Shown here: positions 1 through 7,339 of the stretch, piece by piece
Layout of the letters: the number at the start of each line of letters is the position of its first letter
How positions within the stretch are numbered: position 1 is the first letter of the stretch
Origin: Thiohalocapsa sp. PB-PSB1
GTDB lineage: Bacteria > Pseudomonadota > Gammaproteobacteria > Chromatiales > Chromatiaceae
Assembly: GCA_016745215.1 (NCBI GenBank)
Contig: CP050890.1
Location: 3,534,001 to 3,598,000, forward strand
DNA length: 64,000 nt
Direction: 5' to 3'
Notes under the pieces: model-generated
Told to the model about the DNA's origin: nothing
Database searches by the model: none
What the model saw: the letters and a program-made list of their open reading frames with translations, nothing else
Translations under genes and position numbers: made by a program

Positions 1-26
1 AATTCTGGGCGCAGCCCGAGAGCGAC

Positions 27-977
27 ATGCCCGCCGTCGATGACCCCGGCTGGGAGCGAGCTTTAATCAACAAGATGGCCGTCGAATTTTTGCGCGAGCA
101 ACGGCGGAGCCGGCGCTGGGGGATCATCTTCAAGGTCGGTATCCTGTTGTATTTACTCCTGCTGGCCGGCGTCTACTTCATAGGCGGCTTGAGCGATTCG
201 ATCGGTAGCGGCGGCAAACATACCGCATTGGTCGAGTTGGAGGGCGCCATCGCCCCAGGCGCCGATGCAAGCGCTGATCAGCTTGTCGGTGGATTGCGAA
301 AAGCATTCGAGGCAGACCAGTCCGAGGGCGTTATTTTACGCATCAACAGCCCTGGCGGCAGCCCGGTGCAGTCCGGTTATGTCAGCGACGAGATCCACCG
401 ACTCCGGGAAAAATATCCCGACAAGCCAATCTATGCTGTAGCCAGCGACATCTGTGCATCGGGCGCCTACTATATCGCTGCTGCCACCGACAAGATTTAT
501 GTCAACAAGGCGACATTGATCGGTTCCATCGGTGTACGACTCGACAGCTTCGGCTTTCAGCGAGCGATGGAAGATCTGGGAATCCAGCGCCGATTGCTGA
601 CCGCCGGTGAGCACAAGGCCATCCTTGATCCTTTCTCGCCGCAGAGGGAGTTCGACAAAGTTTTTTTACAGGGATTGCTCGACGACCTACATGAACAATT
701 CATTACCGCCGTCAAAGACGGGCGCGGGGAACGCCTGAAAGGCGGAGACGAGCTGTTCAGCGGCCTGTTCTGGACCGGCGAGCAGAGTGTCGAGCTTGGT
801 CTCAGCGATGACATCGGCAGCAGCAGTTTTGTGGCTCGCGAGGTCATTGGTGCCGAGGACATCGTCATCTACAGCCAGAAGCAGGATCTGCTCGAGCGCA
901 TCAGCGACCGGATCGGTGCTTCGTTGGCTGCCGCTCTGACGCAATTGGTCGGCATGCATGGCACCATCCGATACTAA
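27..977 (+). CDS. sppA: Signal peptide peptidase SppA, 36K type (S49)
   Basis: Membrane-anchored serine protease that degrades cleaved signal peptides and membrane peptides. One N-terminal transmembrane segment (about residues 34-55) follows a basic stretch. The S49 core then shows CASGAYY with the nucleophile Ser and, further on, GEHKAILDPFSP with the general-base Lys, so the Ser/Lys dyad is present. The length of 316 aa is normal for the short one-domain type. The reading frame is open upstream to the window edge, so the true start could lie further 5'. The stop codon falls inside a 12-bp tandem repeat. The family call is firm; only the start is uncertain. Confidence 0.93.
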   Translation: MPAVDDPGWERALINKMAVEFLREQRRSRRWGIIFKVGILLYLLLLAGVYFIGGLSDSIGSGGKHTALVELEGAIAPGADASADQLVGGLRKAFEADQSEGVILRINSPGGSPVQSGYVSDEIHRLREKYPDKPIYAVASDICASGAYYIAAATDKIYVNKATLIGSIGVRLDSFGFQRAMEDLGIQRRLLTAGEHKAILDPFSPQREFDKVFLQGLLDDLHEQFITAVKDGRGERLKGGDELFSGLFWTGEQSVELGLSDDIGSSSFVAREVIGAEDIVIYSQKQDLLERISDRIGASLAAALTQLVGMHGTIRY

Positions 978-1041
978 GGCCGATACTAAGGCCGATACTA
1001 AGGCCGATACTAAGGCCGATACTAAGGCCGGTATTAAGGCG
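970..1041 (+). repeat. 12-bp tandem repeat over the sppA stop codon
   Basis: Five perfect copies of GATACTAAGGCC and one degenerate copy run head to tail. The first unit supplies the sppA TAA, and because the period is a multiple of three each later unit puts another TAA in the same frame. The array ends just before the hairpin repeat at 1046. Confidence 0.95.
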
Positions 1042-1045
1042 ATTT

Positions 1046-1194
1046 CTGTCGAGGAATAGACCACCTGGCATATCTTCTCGCCCGGCCTCGACGGCGCGGC
1101 AACCTACCCATAGAGCGACCATGGGCGGACTCCCACTGCGCGAAGGCGAACGAGAATCCGACGCCAGTTGGTAGGTTTTCTCCGGCAATCGCCT
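1046..1194 (-). repeat. Long-hairpin dispersed repeat, copy 1
   Basis: First of four ~145-bp copies (others near 50867, 52491 and 56751). In the minus orientation it starts GGCGATTGCCGGAGA at the maf stop codon and ends near CCAGGTGGTCTATTCCTCG. The ends are imperfect inverted repeats (CAACAGACCAACTGGC type against AACAGACCACCTGGC type in other copies), and the middle has a stem around GCCCATGG...CTATGGG. Its sense direction matches the gene it follows (maf). Confidence 0.85.
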
Positions 1195-1783
1195 AATCCG
1201 TCAATACGTCGATCCCCAGACTGGCCAACATATCGATCAATCGAATCAATGGTAATCCGATGAGCGCATTCGGATCATCTCCCTCGAGCCTTTTGAACAG
1301 CGTGATGCCAAGACCCTCGGATTGAAAACTGCCGGCACAGCCGAAGGGTTGTTCGCGATCGACATAAGCTTCGATCTGCTGACGGGTCAACGTTCGGAAA
1401 TGTACCTTGTAAGGCTCGCAATGGATTTGCATCCGATCGCTGGCCGCATCAAGCAGACACAGACCGGTGCGAAACAGTACGGTTCGCCCAGAGGACTGCT
1501 CCAATTGCCGAATCGCACATTCGCGATTACCGGGCTTACCGAGTAGACTACCGCCAATGCTTGCGACCTGATCAGAGCCGATGATCAGGGCGTCGGGGTA
1601 ATCCGCTGCGACTGCGCGCGCCTTGGCTTCGGCGAGTCGTAGGACCAATGCCTGAGCCGACTCTGCGGCGAATGGTTGTTCCTCGACATTCGGTGATGCC
1701 ACACCGAATGCAAGGCCCAGGCGCTGGAGTAGTTCGCGCCGGAATGGCGAGGTGGATGCGAGGATCAATCGTCTGGAAGGCAT
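1193..1783 (-). CDS. maf: Maf family nucleotide pyrophosphatase (YceF-like)
   Basis: Hydrolyses non-canonical or methylated nucleoside triphosphates. The N-terminal ILASTSPFRRELL phosphate-binding motif, GSDQVA and GKPG in the middle, and the C-terminal EGDDPNALIGLPL segment are all present; the last points to the YceF (m7GTP) branch. I start at the ATG of MPSRRLIL (1783), because the 23 codons upstream do not resemble the family; this gives 196 aa, the usual length. Convergent with sppA. Its TAG stop is formed at the edge of the hairpin repeat. Confidence 0.93.
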   Translation of the reverse strand: MPSRRLILASTSPFRRELLQRLGLAFGVASPNVEEQPFAAESAQALVLRLAEAKARAVAADYPDALIIGSDQVASIGGSLLGKPGNRECAIRQLEQSSGRTVLFRTGLCLLDAASDRMQIHCEPYKVHFRTLTRQQIEAYVDREQPFGCAGSFQSEGLGITLFKRLEGDDPNALIGLPLIRLIDMLASLGIDVLTD

Positions 1784-1856
1784 GGAAGCAGGGAATTTGG
1801 TTCTGCAAGTTGTTATGGCTGTCTCTGCCGAACAGTTGTTTCTGCTGAACAAACGT

Positions 1857-2309
1857 TCAGCGGACCCAATCGATCAAATAAAGCAGCGGATCTTCAATGT
1901 CGCTCTCGCTGTGCACGCGACCGTGAACGCTGTGGCCGGCCCGCTGGACGCTACTAGGGTCTCCGGTCAACAGCGGATGCCAGCTCGGCAGTGGGCGGCC
2001 CTCGGCAAGCCGCCGGTAGGCGCAGGTCTCCGGCAGCCAGGTGGGCTCGCGCAGGTTGCTCGGGGACAAGCGGATACAATCGGTAACGCGTTCCAGGCGA
2101 TTCGCATAATCGGCACAGCAATGACGATCTTGATCGAGCAGACGGCAGGCAACGCTTGTGTAATGCATGAGTCCGCTGTCCTCATCCTGATATTTATTCA
2201 GGCAGCATTTACCGCAGCCGTCACAAAGCGCCTCCCATTGCTGGTCAGACATCTGCGCCAGGGATACGCTTTGCCAGAAGGGGCGTTGTCGATCATCGGT
2301 GAGTGGCAT
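1857..2309 (-). CDS. YcgN family CxxCxxCC protein (UPF0260)
   Basis: Small cytoplasmic protein with a cysteine cluster (CDGCGKCC near residue 27, with further Cys at about 53, 63 and 76), predicted to chelate zinc or an iron-sulfur centre. The biochemical role is unknown. The start at MPLTDD (2309) gives 150 aa, the normal YcgN length; longer in-frame extensions look non-native. It is divergent from ogt, whose start lies about 115 bases away, so the two probably share a promoter region. Confidence 0.9.
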   Translation of the reverse strand: MPLTDDRQRPFWQSVSLAQMSDQQWEALCDGCGKCCLNKYQDEDSGLMHYTSVACRLLDQDRHCCADYANRLERVTDCIRLSPSNLREPTWLPETCAYRRLAEGRPLPSWHPLLTGDPSSVQRAGHSVHGRVHSESDIEDPLLYLIDWVR

Positions 2310-2424
2310 TGGCTGTCTCGCGGCTGCTCGCGGGAGACCGCAGTATATACTGCACAGCAGCACACAACGAAGTCCGAGCAGCAAGATTTTATTTTTCCAC
2401 TCATGGTCCGTACCGGAGATGCCC

Positions 2425-2994
2425 ATGGTGACCACAAGTTGGATAGACCTGACCGAAGCCGGAAGGAGCATTATCAATACAAAGCTGGGTCGGATTGGCC
2501 TTTGCTGGCACGCCAATCAGGTGACGGCGATTGAATTGGACCCTCAAATCGATCCCCAGTCCGACTCAGCACCCAATCGCACCCACCACCCGGCATGGCA
2601 TCCCCTTGCAACCTACGCTTCAGCCAGGCTGGCGGCCCGATCCGCGCCGGACTGGCTGCTGCAGCAAATCCATGCCTATTGTCGCCAACCAGACTTCCGT
2701 TTCTGTTTGCCGATGGCGCCCGCTGGTACCGATTTCCAGCGCCGGGTATGGCGTCTGATTGCGACCATCCCGGCGGGCTATACCCGCACCTACGCAGAAC
2801 TTGCAAGCGAGCTGGGTACTTCGCCCCGGGCTGTCGGCGGTGCCTGTCGGGCCAACCCTTATCCACTGCTGGTGCCATGCCATCGGGTCGTGGCAGTGCA
2901 TGGACTTGGCGGTTTCAGCGGTGCTTCCGGGGGGCGTCTGCTCGCCTTTAAACGCCGGCTGCTGACACATGAAGGCGCAGGAGTGGTCATGTGA
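2425..2994 (+). CDS. ogt: Methylated-DNA-protein cysteine methyltransferase
   Basis: Repairs O6-alkylguanine by suicide transfer of the alkyl group to its own cysteine. The C-terminal domain has the helix-turn-helix segment (TYAELASELGTSPRAVG), then the active-site PCHRV and the GLGGFSGA segment. The start is the ATG at 2425, with a GGAG ribosome site about 8 bases upstream; 189 aa. Its stop overlaps the GTG start of xerD by four bases (GTGA), implying translational coupling. Confidence 0.93.
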   Translation: MVTTSWIDLTEAGRSIINTKLGRIGLCWHANQVTAIELDPQIDPQSDSAPNRTHHPAWHPLATYASARLAARSAPDWLLQQIHAYCRQPDFRFCLPMAPAGTDFQRRVWRLIATIPAGYTRTYAELASELGTSPRAVGGACRANPYPLLVPCHRVVAVHGLGGFSGASGGRLLAFKRRLLTHEGAGVVM

Positions 2995-3893
2995 ATCAGG
3001 AGTCCGACAACGCCATGATCGATGTCTTTACCAATGCGCTCTGGTTAGAACGTGGTTTGAGTCAGAATACCCTATCCGCCTATCGCTCGGACCTGAGATC
3101 GTTTATGCATTGGCTCTTCGCAGAGCGTGGACGCCGACTCGGTGAAGCCCAGCGCAGCGATTTGTTGGACTACCTGGCGCTGCTCGCCCGCAGCGGACGC
3201 AAGCCGAGATCCTCGGCCCGCATGCTGTCCTGCTTGCGGCAGTTTTACCGACATCTGTTACGCCAAGGCAGCATCAGCGAAGACCCGAGCAGCCGTATCG
3301 ATCCTCCCAAGCTGGGCCGGCCACTTCCGAAAACGCTGACTGAGACCGAGGTTGACGCACTGCTGAATGCGCCGGACACCGATGATGCTCGCGGCCATCG
3401 TGATCGCACCATGCTTGAACTCCTGTATGCAAGCGGTTTGCGAGTGACCGAATTGGTCACATTGCGACCGCAGGCGGTGAGCCTGAACCAGGGTATTGTG
3501 CGTATCAGCGGCAAGGGCGGTAAGGAGCGTTTGGTTCCGTTAGGTGAGGAGGCAACCGCTTGGCTGGCGGAATACAGCAATGGCCCCAGGGCCGTCATAC
3601 TGGGTGTGCGCAGCAGCCGCTTTTTGTTTCCAACCGCGCGCAGCGATTGCATGACGCGCCAGGCATTCTGGCAGTTGATCAAACGCTACGCGCTGGAGGC
3701 AGGCATCAGCAAGCCCTTGTCGCCGCACACCCTGAGGCATGCATTTGCGACCCATCTCCTGAATCACGGTGCCGATCTGCGTGTGGTACAAATGCTGCTC
3801 GGCCACAGCGATTTGTCCACCACTCAGATCTATACCCACGTGGCGCGGGAGCGGCTGAAGCAATTGCATGCGCGCCATCACCCGCGGGCATGA
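2991..3893 (+). CDS. xerD: Tyrosine recombinase XerD
   Basis: Site-specific recombinase that with XerC resolves chromosome dimers at dif. The N-terminal SAM-like domain (LSQNTLSAYRSDL) precedes a catalytic domain with Arg in ASGLRVTEL, Lys in GKGGKERLVP, HTLRHAFATH, LLGH and the nucleophile in TQIYTHV, so all catalytic residues are present. At 300 aa it matches XerD, and the N-terminus fits XerD better than XerC. A GTG start overlaps the ogt stop. Confidence 0.95.
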   Translation: MNQESDNAMIDVFTNALWLERGLSQNTLSAYRSDLRSFMHWLFAERGRRLGEAQRSDLLDYLALLARSGRKPRSSARMLSCLRQFYRHLLRQGSISEDPSSRIDPPKLGRPLPKTLTETEVDALLNAPDTDDARGHRDRTMLELLYASGLRVTELVTLRPQAVSLNQGIVRISGKGGKERLVPLGEEATAWLAEYSNGPRAVILGVRSSRFLFPTARSDCMTRQAFWQLIKRYALEAGISKPLSPHTLRHAFATHLLNHGADLRVVQMLLGHSDLSTTQIYTHVARERLKQLHARHHPRA

Positions 3894-3989
3894 AGCGATG
3901 TCCCATGCGGGGCTTCTATGTCCCGGATGTATGGGCGTCAGGAATCAGGTGCGGCCGCGCCAAACGCATCGCAGTGTAGATTTTCACGC

Positions 3990-4000
3990 ATGGTTATACT
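3990..4000 (+). promoter_or_regulatory. Possible -10 element before yajQ
   Basis: A TATACT hexamer (TTATACTATC) lies about 50 bases before the yajQ start in an otherwise GC-rich gap. No good -35 hexamer is seen at the usual spacing, so this is a weak call. Confidence 0.25.
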
Positions 4001-4046
4001 ATCGTGCAGTTCTTTGTTGATCAGACAAGCAGTAACGGAGACCTCG

Positions 4047-4529
4047 ATGCCCTCGTTTGATGTCGTCTCTGAAAGCGACATGCAAGAAGTTCGAAATGCG
4101 GTGGATCAAGCCAACCGCGAAATCGGAACCAGGTTCGATTTCAAGGGCGTGGACGCGAGTTTTGAACTCGCCAGCGCAGACATCCTGTTGCGGGCGGAGC
4201 AGGAGTTCCAGCTTCAGCAGATGATGGATATTTTGCGCCAAAAGCTGGTCAAGCGAGGCATCGATCTTGCCGCTTTAGATCCTGATGAGCCTGTCACCAC
4301 CCTGAATGCGGCGAGCCAACGCATCGGCCTGAAACAGGGTATCGACAGCGACACGGCCAAACGCATGATCAAGTCGCTGAAGGCATCCAAGCTGAAGGTG
4401 CAGTCCCAGATCCAAGGCGATCAGCTGCGCATCACCGGCAAGAAGCGCGACGATCTGCAGCAGGCCATTGCACACCTGAAGTCGAGCGACTGGGAGCGGC
4501 CGCTTCAATTCCAAAATTTTCGAGATTGA
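4047..4529 (+). CDS. yajQ: YajQ family nucleotide-binding protein
   Basis: Small cytoplasmic protein of two ferredoxin-like domains; members bind nucleotides, and in some species cyclic di-GMP, where they modulate transcription. The family signature PSFDVVSESDMQEVRNA is at the start and RFDFKG follows. At 160 aa it is full length. The start is the ATG at 4047 with GGAG about ten bases upstream; the in-frame extension upstream looks non-coding. dsbC follows after 16 bases and may be co-transcribed. Confidence 0.96.
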   Translation: MPSFDVVSESDMQEVRNAVDQANREIGTRFDFKGVDASFELASADILLRAEQEFQLQQMMDILRQKLVKRGIDLAALDPDEPVTTLNAASQRIGLKQGIDSDTAKRMIKSLKASKLKVQSQIQGDQLRITGKKRDDLQQAIAHLKSSDWERPLQFQNFRD

Positions 4530-4545
4530 TCCTGGGGAAGTTCAT

Positions 4546-5274
4546 ATGACTAAATTGTTTGGCATCCTGGCAGCCGCTGGCGCCGTCATTGCGCTGTCCA
4601 GCGGCCCTGCGATGGCGGATGCAGCGGCCGACATCCGAGCGGCGCTGGCAAAGGTATTGCCGGAATACAAACCCACCAGCGTACAGCCAACCGCGATAGA
4701 AGGTCTCTACCAAGTGGAGATCGGCCCGCAGGTGATGTTTGTGACCGAGGACGGGCGGTACCTGATCGATGGTGCCATCGTCGACCTCAATACCCGCAAA
4801 GATATTTCCAAGGCCGCACGCTCAGAAGCACGTTCGCGCGCTGTTAACAGCATCGGCGAAGACAACATGGTTGTATTCGATGCGCCAAACGGCAAACACA
4901 CCGTCACGGTTTTCACTGACATCGACTGCGGCTATTGTCGCAAGTTGCATCAACAAATCGATGGCTATGCCGATGAGGGCATCAACGTCCACTATTTGTT
5001 CTATCCACGAAGTGGTGTCGACAGTCCATCTTATGATAAGGCAGTCAATGTCTGGTGCGCTGAGGATCGGCAGCAGGCACTAACAGATGCCAAAAGCGGT
5101 ATCAAAGTTCCCAAAGGCGCGTGCGTCAATCCAGTCAAGAAGCATATGGAACTCGGTAAACTGATGGGTATTCGTGGAACTCCGGCCATCGTACTGGAGG
5201 ATGGTGAACTGGTGCCAGGTTATGTCGAGCCGAAAAGGCTCGCCAATTTGCTCGACAAAGCACCGCAAGACTGA
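4546..5274 (+). CDS. dsbC: Thiol:disulfide interchange protein DsbC
   Basis: Periplasmic disulfide isomerase that repairs wrong disulfides in exported proteins. A Sec signal peptide (hydrophobic about residues 3-24, cleavage after AMA) precedes a short dimerisation domain and a thioredoxin fold with the CGYC active site near residue 127. The cis-proline loop is RGTPAI. At 242 aa it is standard length. A Shine-Dalgarno-like GGGGAAG precedes the ATG. A second Cys pair (Cys167 and Cys193) matches the structural disulfide of the family. Confidence 0.95.
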   Translation: MTKLFGILAAAGAVIALSSGPAMADAAADIRAALAKVLPEYKPTSVQPTAIEGLYQVEIGPQVMFVTEDGRYLIDGAIVDLNTRKDISKAARSEARSRAVNSIGEDNMVVFDAPNGKHTVTVFTDIDCGYCRKLHQQIDGYADEGINVHYLFYPRSGVDSPSYDKAVNVWCAEDRQQALTDAKSGIKVPKGACVNPVKKHMELGKLMGIRGTPAIVLEDGELVPGYVEPKRLANLLDKAPQD

Positions 5275-5577
5275 TTGCTATCCGCAGCAACTTCTGGGTT
5301 GTTCCTGAACCATGATTGAGTAACGATTCAGAAACGACTTGTGCACTTGCTATAATCCGGCGGCCTCGCAGGGATGCGCGTCATAGCCATGCTGGATCAC
5401 TTTTTTCAACGCCCCTATATCGAGTCTAGTGCCTTCCATGTCGTAGTGTTCCGCATAGCGACTCGGAGACAATTCGATTGCACCCCCGCTGCCATCCGCG
5501 AAGCCCCAGAAGTAGACTTGCTGGTCCTGCCAGAAGCGCTCGATCCCTGTGCGGGTAAAGACTCGATCCTGTGTAAG

Positions 5578-5977
5578 TAGCGGTTCATGAATAACCTACT
5601 ACAACGCTATCCAGACATCGGCGGAGTGCAATCGGGGTCGGGGTCGCTATCGGAATCGGAATCGAGAGAGAAAACGCCCTATGCCATTCGGTCATGAGAA
5701 GCTCGACGTCTAGCGTACGGCCATCGAGTCTGTCGGCTGGGCCTAGCGCGACTGCGAGCATGTGAAAGAACAGCGTAACAAAAGGCACTGCTCGATCGTA
5801 GTGTGGCCATGCTCACGAAGCTTGGACAGCGTGGCTACGCGGTCAGCGAGGAGCTTGGCGGATAGCGGGTTGGTCAGTTCGATACCGACGTTGATACCGA
5901 TACCGATACCGGTACCGAATGAGTCGGCAGGCGACACCCAAGCCAAAAACCTGTTTAGCTTGTTTCTGCACCATCAC
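5578..5977 (+). mobile_element. TAAG-flanked non-autonomous element, copy 1
   Basis: A 400-bp insertion bounded by TAAG direct repeats (5574-5577 and 5978-5981). The left end is TAGCGGTTCATGAATAACCT and the right end TTTCTGCACCATCAC; read inwards the ends are imperfect inverted repeats. Inside are GGATC-type hexamer repeats (about 5632-5667), a decayed four-helix-bundle ORF and GATACC hexamers (about 5880-5915). A second copy is at 43750 and a short relative at 56884. It carries no transposase, so it would have to be mobilised in trans. Confidence 0.75.
5681..5923 (+). pseudogene. Four-helix-bundle (23S rRNA IVS type) gene relic
   Basis: Starts MPFGHEKLDV, then an in-frame stop where the family has Tyr, then TAIESVGWA and another stop. 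The middle of the gene, including the NIAEGNGK and ALECAA core, is deleted; the end of the bundle can be read across frames near 5800-5860. The tail runs into the GATACC repeats (reading DTDTDT) and stops at 5923. Family members are about 120-140 aa. Clearly non-functional; the copy at 43845 is better preserved. Confidence 0.6.
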
Positions 5978-6137
5978 TAAGATGGATATAGGCGTAAGGA
6001 GAAAACCGCACCCCTTTTTCTGGATGGATGAACTGTGCAAGCGCATGACCATCCTGCCGCTTGAATGCTGCAAGGACTTGCTGAGCTGTTTGTATCAGCG
6101 TCGTATCGGCCGAGGCCTCCAAGTTCGAATAAACCAC

Positions 6138-6279
6138 CCACAGCGAATGTGCGCGACCTGTGGATAAACCTGTGCAGATTTAGCCTAAGCCGCTGAACGG
6201 ATAGACCAAGTCATCACATTGGCCAGAAACTGACCACTGATGCTAAGTGTTTGAATTTTCGCCCTGAGCCAGGTCAGAT
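6138..6279. other. Non-coding gap with DnaA-box-like 9-mers
   Basis: No gene is seen here. A perfect DnaA-box match (TGTGGATAA, about 6159-6167) lies in this gap, and TTATCCCCA (about 6306) and TGTGCATAA (about 6332) lie just beyond it in the tail of the next ORF. Three such sites within about 180 bases may be chance; no origin-associated genes are nearby. Confidence 0.3.
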
Positions 6280-6822
6280 TCATTTCACGACTAACCCGCA
6301 ACCCGTTATCCCCAGCCATTGTGCAATACCTGTGCATAAGTCTGGTGGCAATTGATCTAAGTCACTGAGTAGAAGACGCAACGCCTCAGATCGGCTAAAG
6401 ATTGACCGGGGCTGCAACCCGTCCAGCATTCCCTGATCCGGATCGGGATGGAAAGCGAAAAGACATGCCATCAGGGCATGAGAAACTTGACGTCTACTGG
6501 GTTCTGCCCGCAAAGAATGTGACTCTTCAACGCGGAGATGTCGTCGATCATCGAACGAAAGCGGGACCGTCAGGCTGAGCTCAAAGACGCCCGGCATCGA
6601 TTTGCCCGCGTGAACCCGCTGGTAGGCGAAGGCCGTGAGGGTGGCGACGTCGTGGGTGAGCAGGACTCGCTGATGCTCGGGGGCCCACTCGAGAACGCTT
6701 GGGTCATCGGCGCCCGAGAGACCGACATCCTGGACGCGAACCAAATCGATGCCGGACTCGCGGAGCCGGACGCCTCGAACGATGTTATTGTTGAAGTTCT
6801 CATCGGCGAGCAAGCGGATCAC
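6280..6822 (-). CDS. DUF5615 PIN-like toxin with an aberrant C-terminus
   Basis: The N-terminal ~85 residues match DUF5615 (PIN/Mut7-C-like predicted ribonuclease): LLADENFNNNIV, DVGLSGADDPSVLEWA and LLTHDVATL carry its acidic residues. Family members end near 115-120 aa, but this ORF runs to 180 aa. The native tail after VPLSF is lost, and the added residues read through a fragment of a four-helix-bundle element on the opposite strand (6427-6505). It overlaps the upstream DUF433 gene by four bases, forming a toxin-antitoxin pair; activity is doubtful. Confidence 0.75.
   Translation of the reverse strand: MIRLLADENFNNNIVRGVRLRESGIDLVRVQDVGLSGADDPSVLEWAPEHQRVLLTHDVATLTAFAYQRVHAGKSMPGVFELSLTVPLSFDDRRHLRVEESHSLRAEPSRRQVSHALMACLFAFHPDPDQGMLDGLQPRSIFSRSEALRLLLSDLDQLPPDLCTGIAQWLGITGCGLVVK
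6427..6505 (+). pseudogene. Fragment of a four-helix-bundle element
   Basis: Resembles the 5' part of the elements at 5632-5720 and 43803-43885: a GATCCGGATCGGGAT hexamer remnant, GCGAAAA, then an ATG reading MPSGHEKLDVYW. Similarity stops after about 12 codons. The Tyr codon that is a stop in the other two copies is intact here. Confidence 0.45.
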
Positions 6823-7163
6823 GCCGAGTCCTGCCCGGTTTGACGGGCCATCAGACGCGCGCGTATGCCGGTAGGATCGAAGAGCCGCTCGTTCGCCTGC
6901 CGGACCTCTGCCGAACGCTGTTCTCGTGTCCGGAGGTAGTCATTCACCTCGGCGGTGCGTGCCAGGTAATAGGCGATGATGGCGTAAACCTCGCCGAGGG
7001 TGAGCGCTGGATAGTGTTCGGCGATCTCCTCGGCGGTCGCCCCCGCCCCGTCACGAAAGGCGCTGACAACGCTATCGAGCGTCACGCGCGAACTTCCCAC
7101 GCGAAAGACACCAGAAGCATCCGCTGGCAAGGGCGGTGTTTCGGCGGCGACCACCATGGTCAT
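6819..7163 (-). CDS. DUF433 family antitoxin
   Basis: Predicted DNA-binding antitoxin partner of the DUF5615 protein. The DUF433 core is visible as VTLDSVVSAFRDGAGATAEE and ALTLGEVYAIIAYYLA, a winged-helix-like fold. At 114 aa it is typical. The TGA and ATG of the pair overlap by four bases, antitoxin first, the usual order. It presumably represses its own promoter, but no operator repeat stands out. Confidence 0.85.
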   Translation of the reverse strand: MTMVVAAETPPLPADASGVFRVGSSRVTLDSVVSAFRDGAGATAEEIAEHYPALTLGEVYAIIAYYLARTAEVNDYLRTREQRSAEVRQANERLFDPTGIRARLMARQTGQDSA

Positions 7164-7194
7164 GTCGATTCTCCAGTGCGTTGATCAGGGTGCT

Positions 7195-7313
7195 GGTGCC
7201 GGCTCATTAGCCACCGCCAGATACCGATAGAACGTGGCCCGCGAGATGTCCAACGTCTCTCAGATCTGCTCCACGCTTAACGCATCTTCCTGGCCAAGAT
7301 TCACGTAACCCAT
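7195..7313 (-). pseudogene. Resolvase C-terminal HTH fragment
   Basis: The minus strand reads NLGQEDALSVEQI, an in-frame TGA, then ETLDISRATFYRYLAV. This is the DNA-binding helix-turn-helix found at the end of serine resolvases/invertases. The catalytic domain is absent. The upstream end coincides with the left arm of the 39-bp inverted repeat, so the gene was probably cut by that rearrangement. Confidence 0.6.
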
Positions 7314-7339
7314 TGATCTAAATAAGAAAGGTAATCCCA

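Larger units (their letters stand above)
5350..6137 (-). pseudogene. Unrecognised protein gene split by a 400-bp element
   Basis: On the minus strand the first half (6137 to about 5982) encodes an N-terminus with VLAAFKRQDGHALAQF and GVRFSPYAYIHL. The second half (about 5577 to 5350) encodes TQDRVFTRTGIERF, then VYFWGFADGSGGAIEL, and ends HPCEAAGL. Removing the element at 5578-5977 and one copy of the flanking CTTA/TAAG rejoins the frame exactly (...AYIHL-TQDRVF...) into about 127 codons. I recall similar FSPYAY/GxxDGSG proteins among uncharacterised secreted proteins, but have no function for it. No signal peptide is visible in what remains. Confidence 0.7.

Noticed and set aside
1752..2534. 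260-codon plus-strand ORF across maf and ycgN.
   Set aside because: It overlaps two conserved minus-strand genes with family motifs and is itself motif-free.
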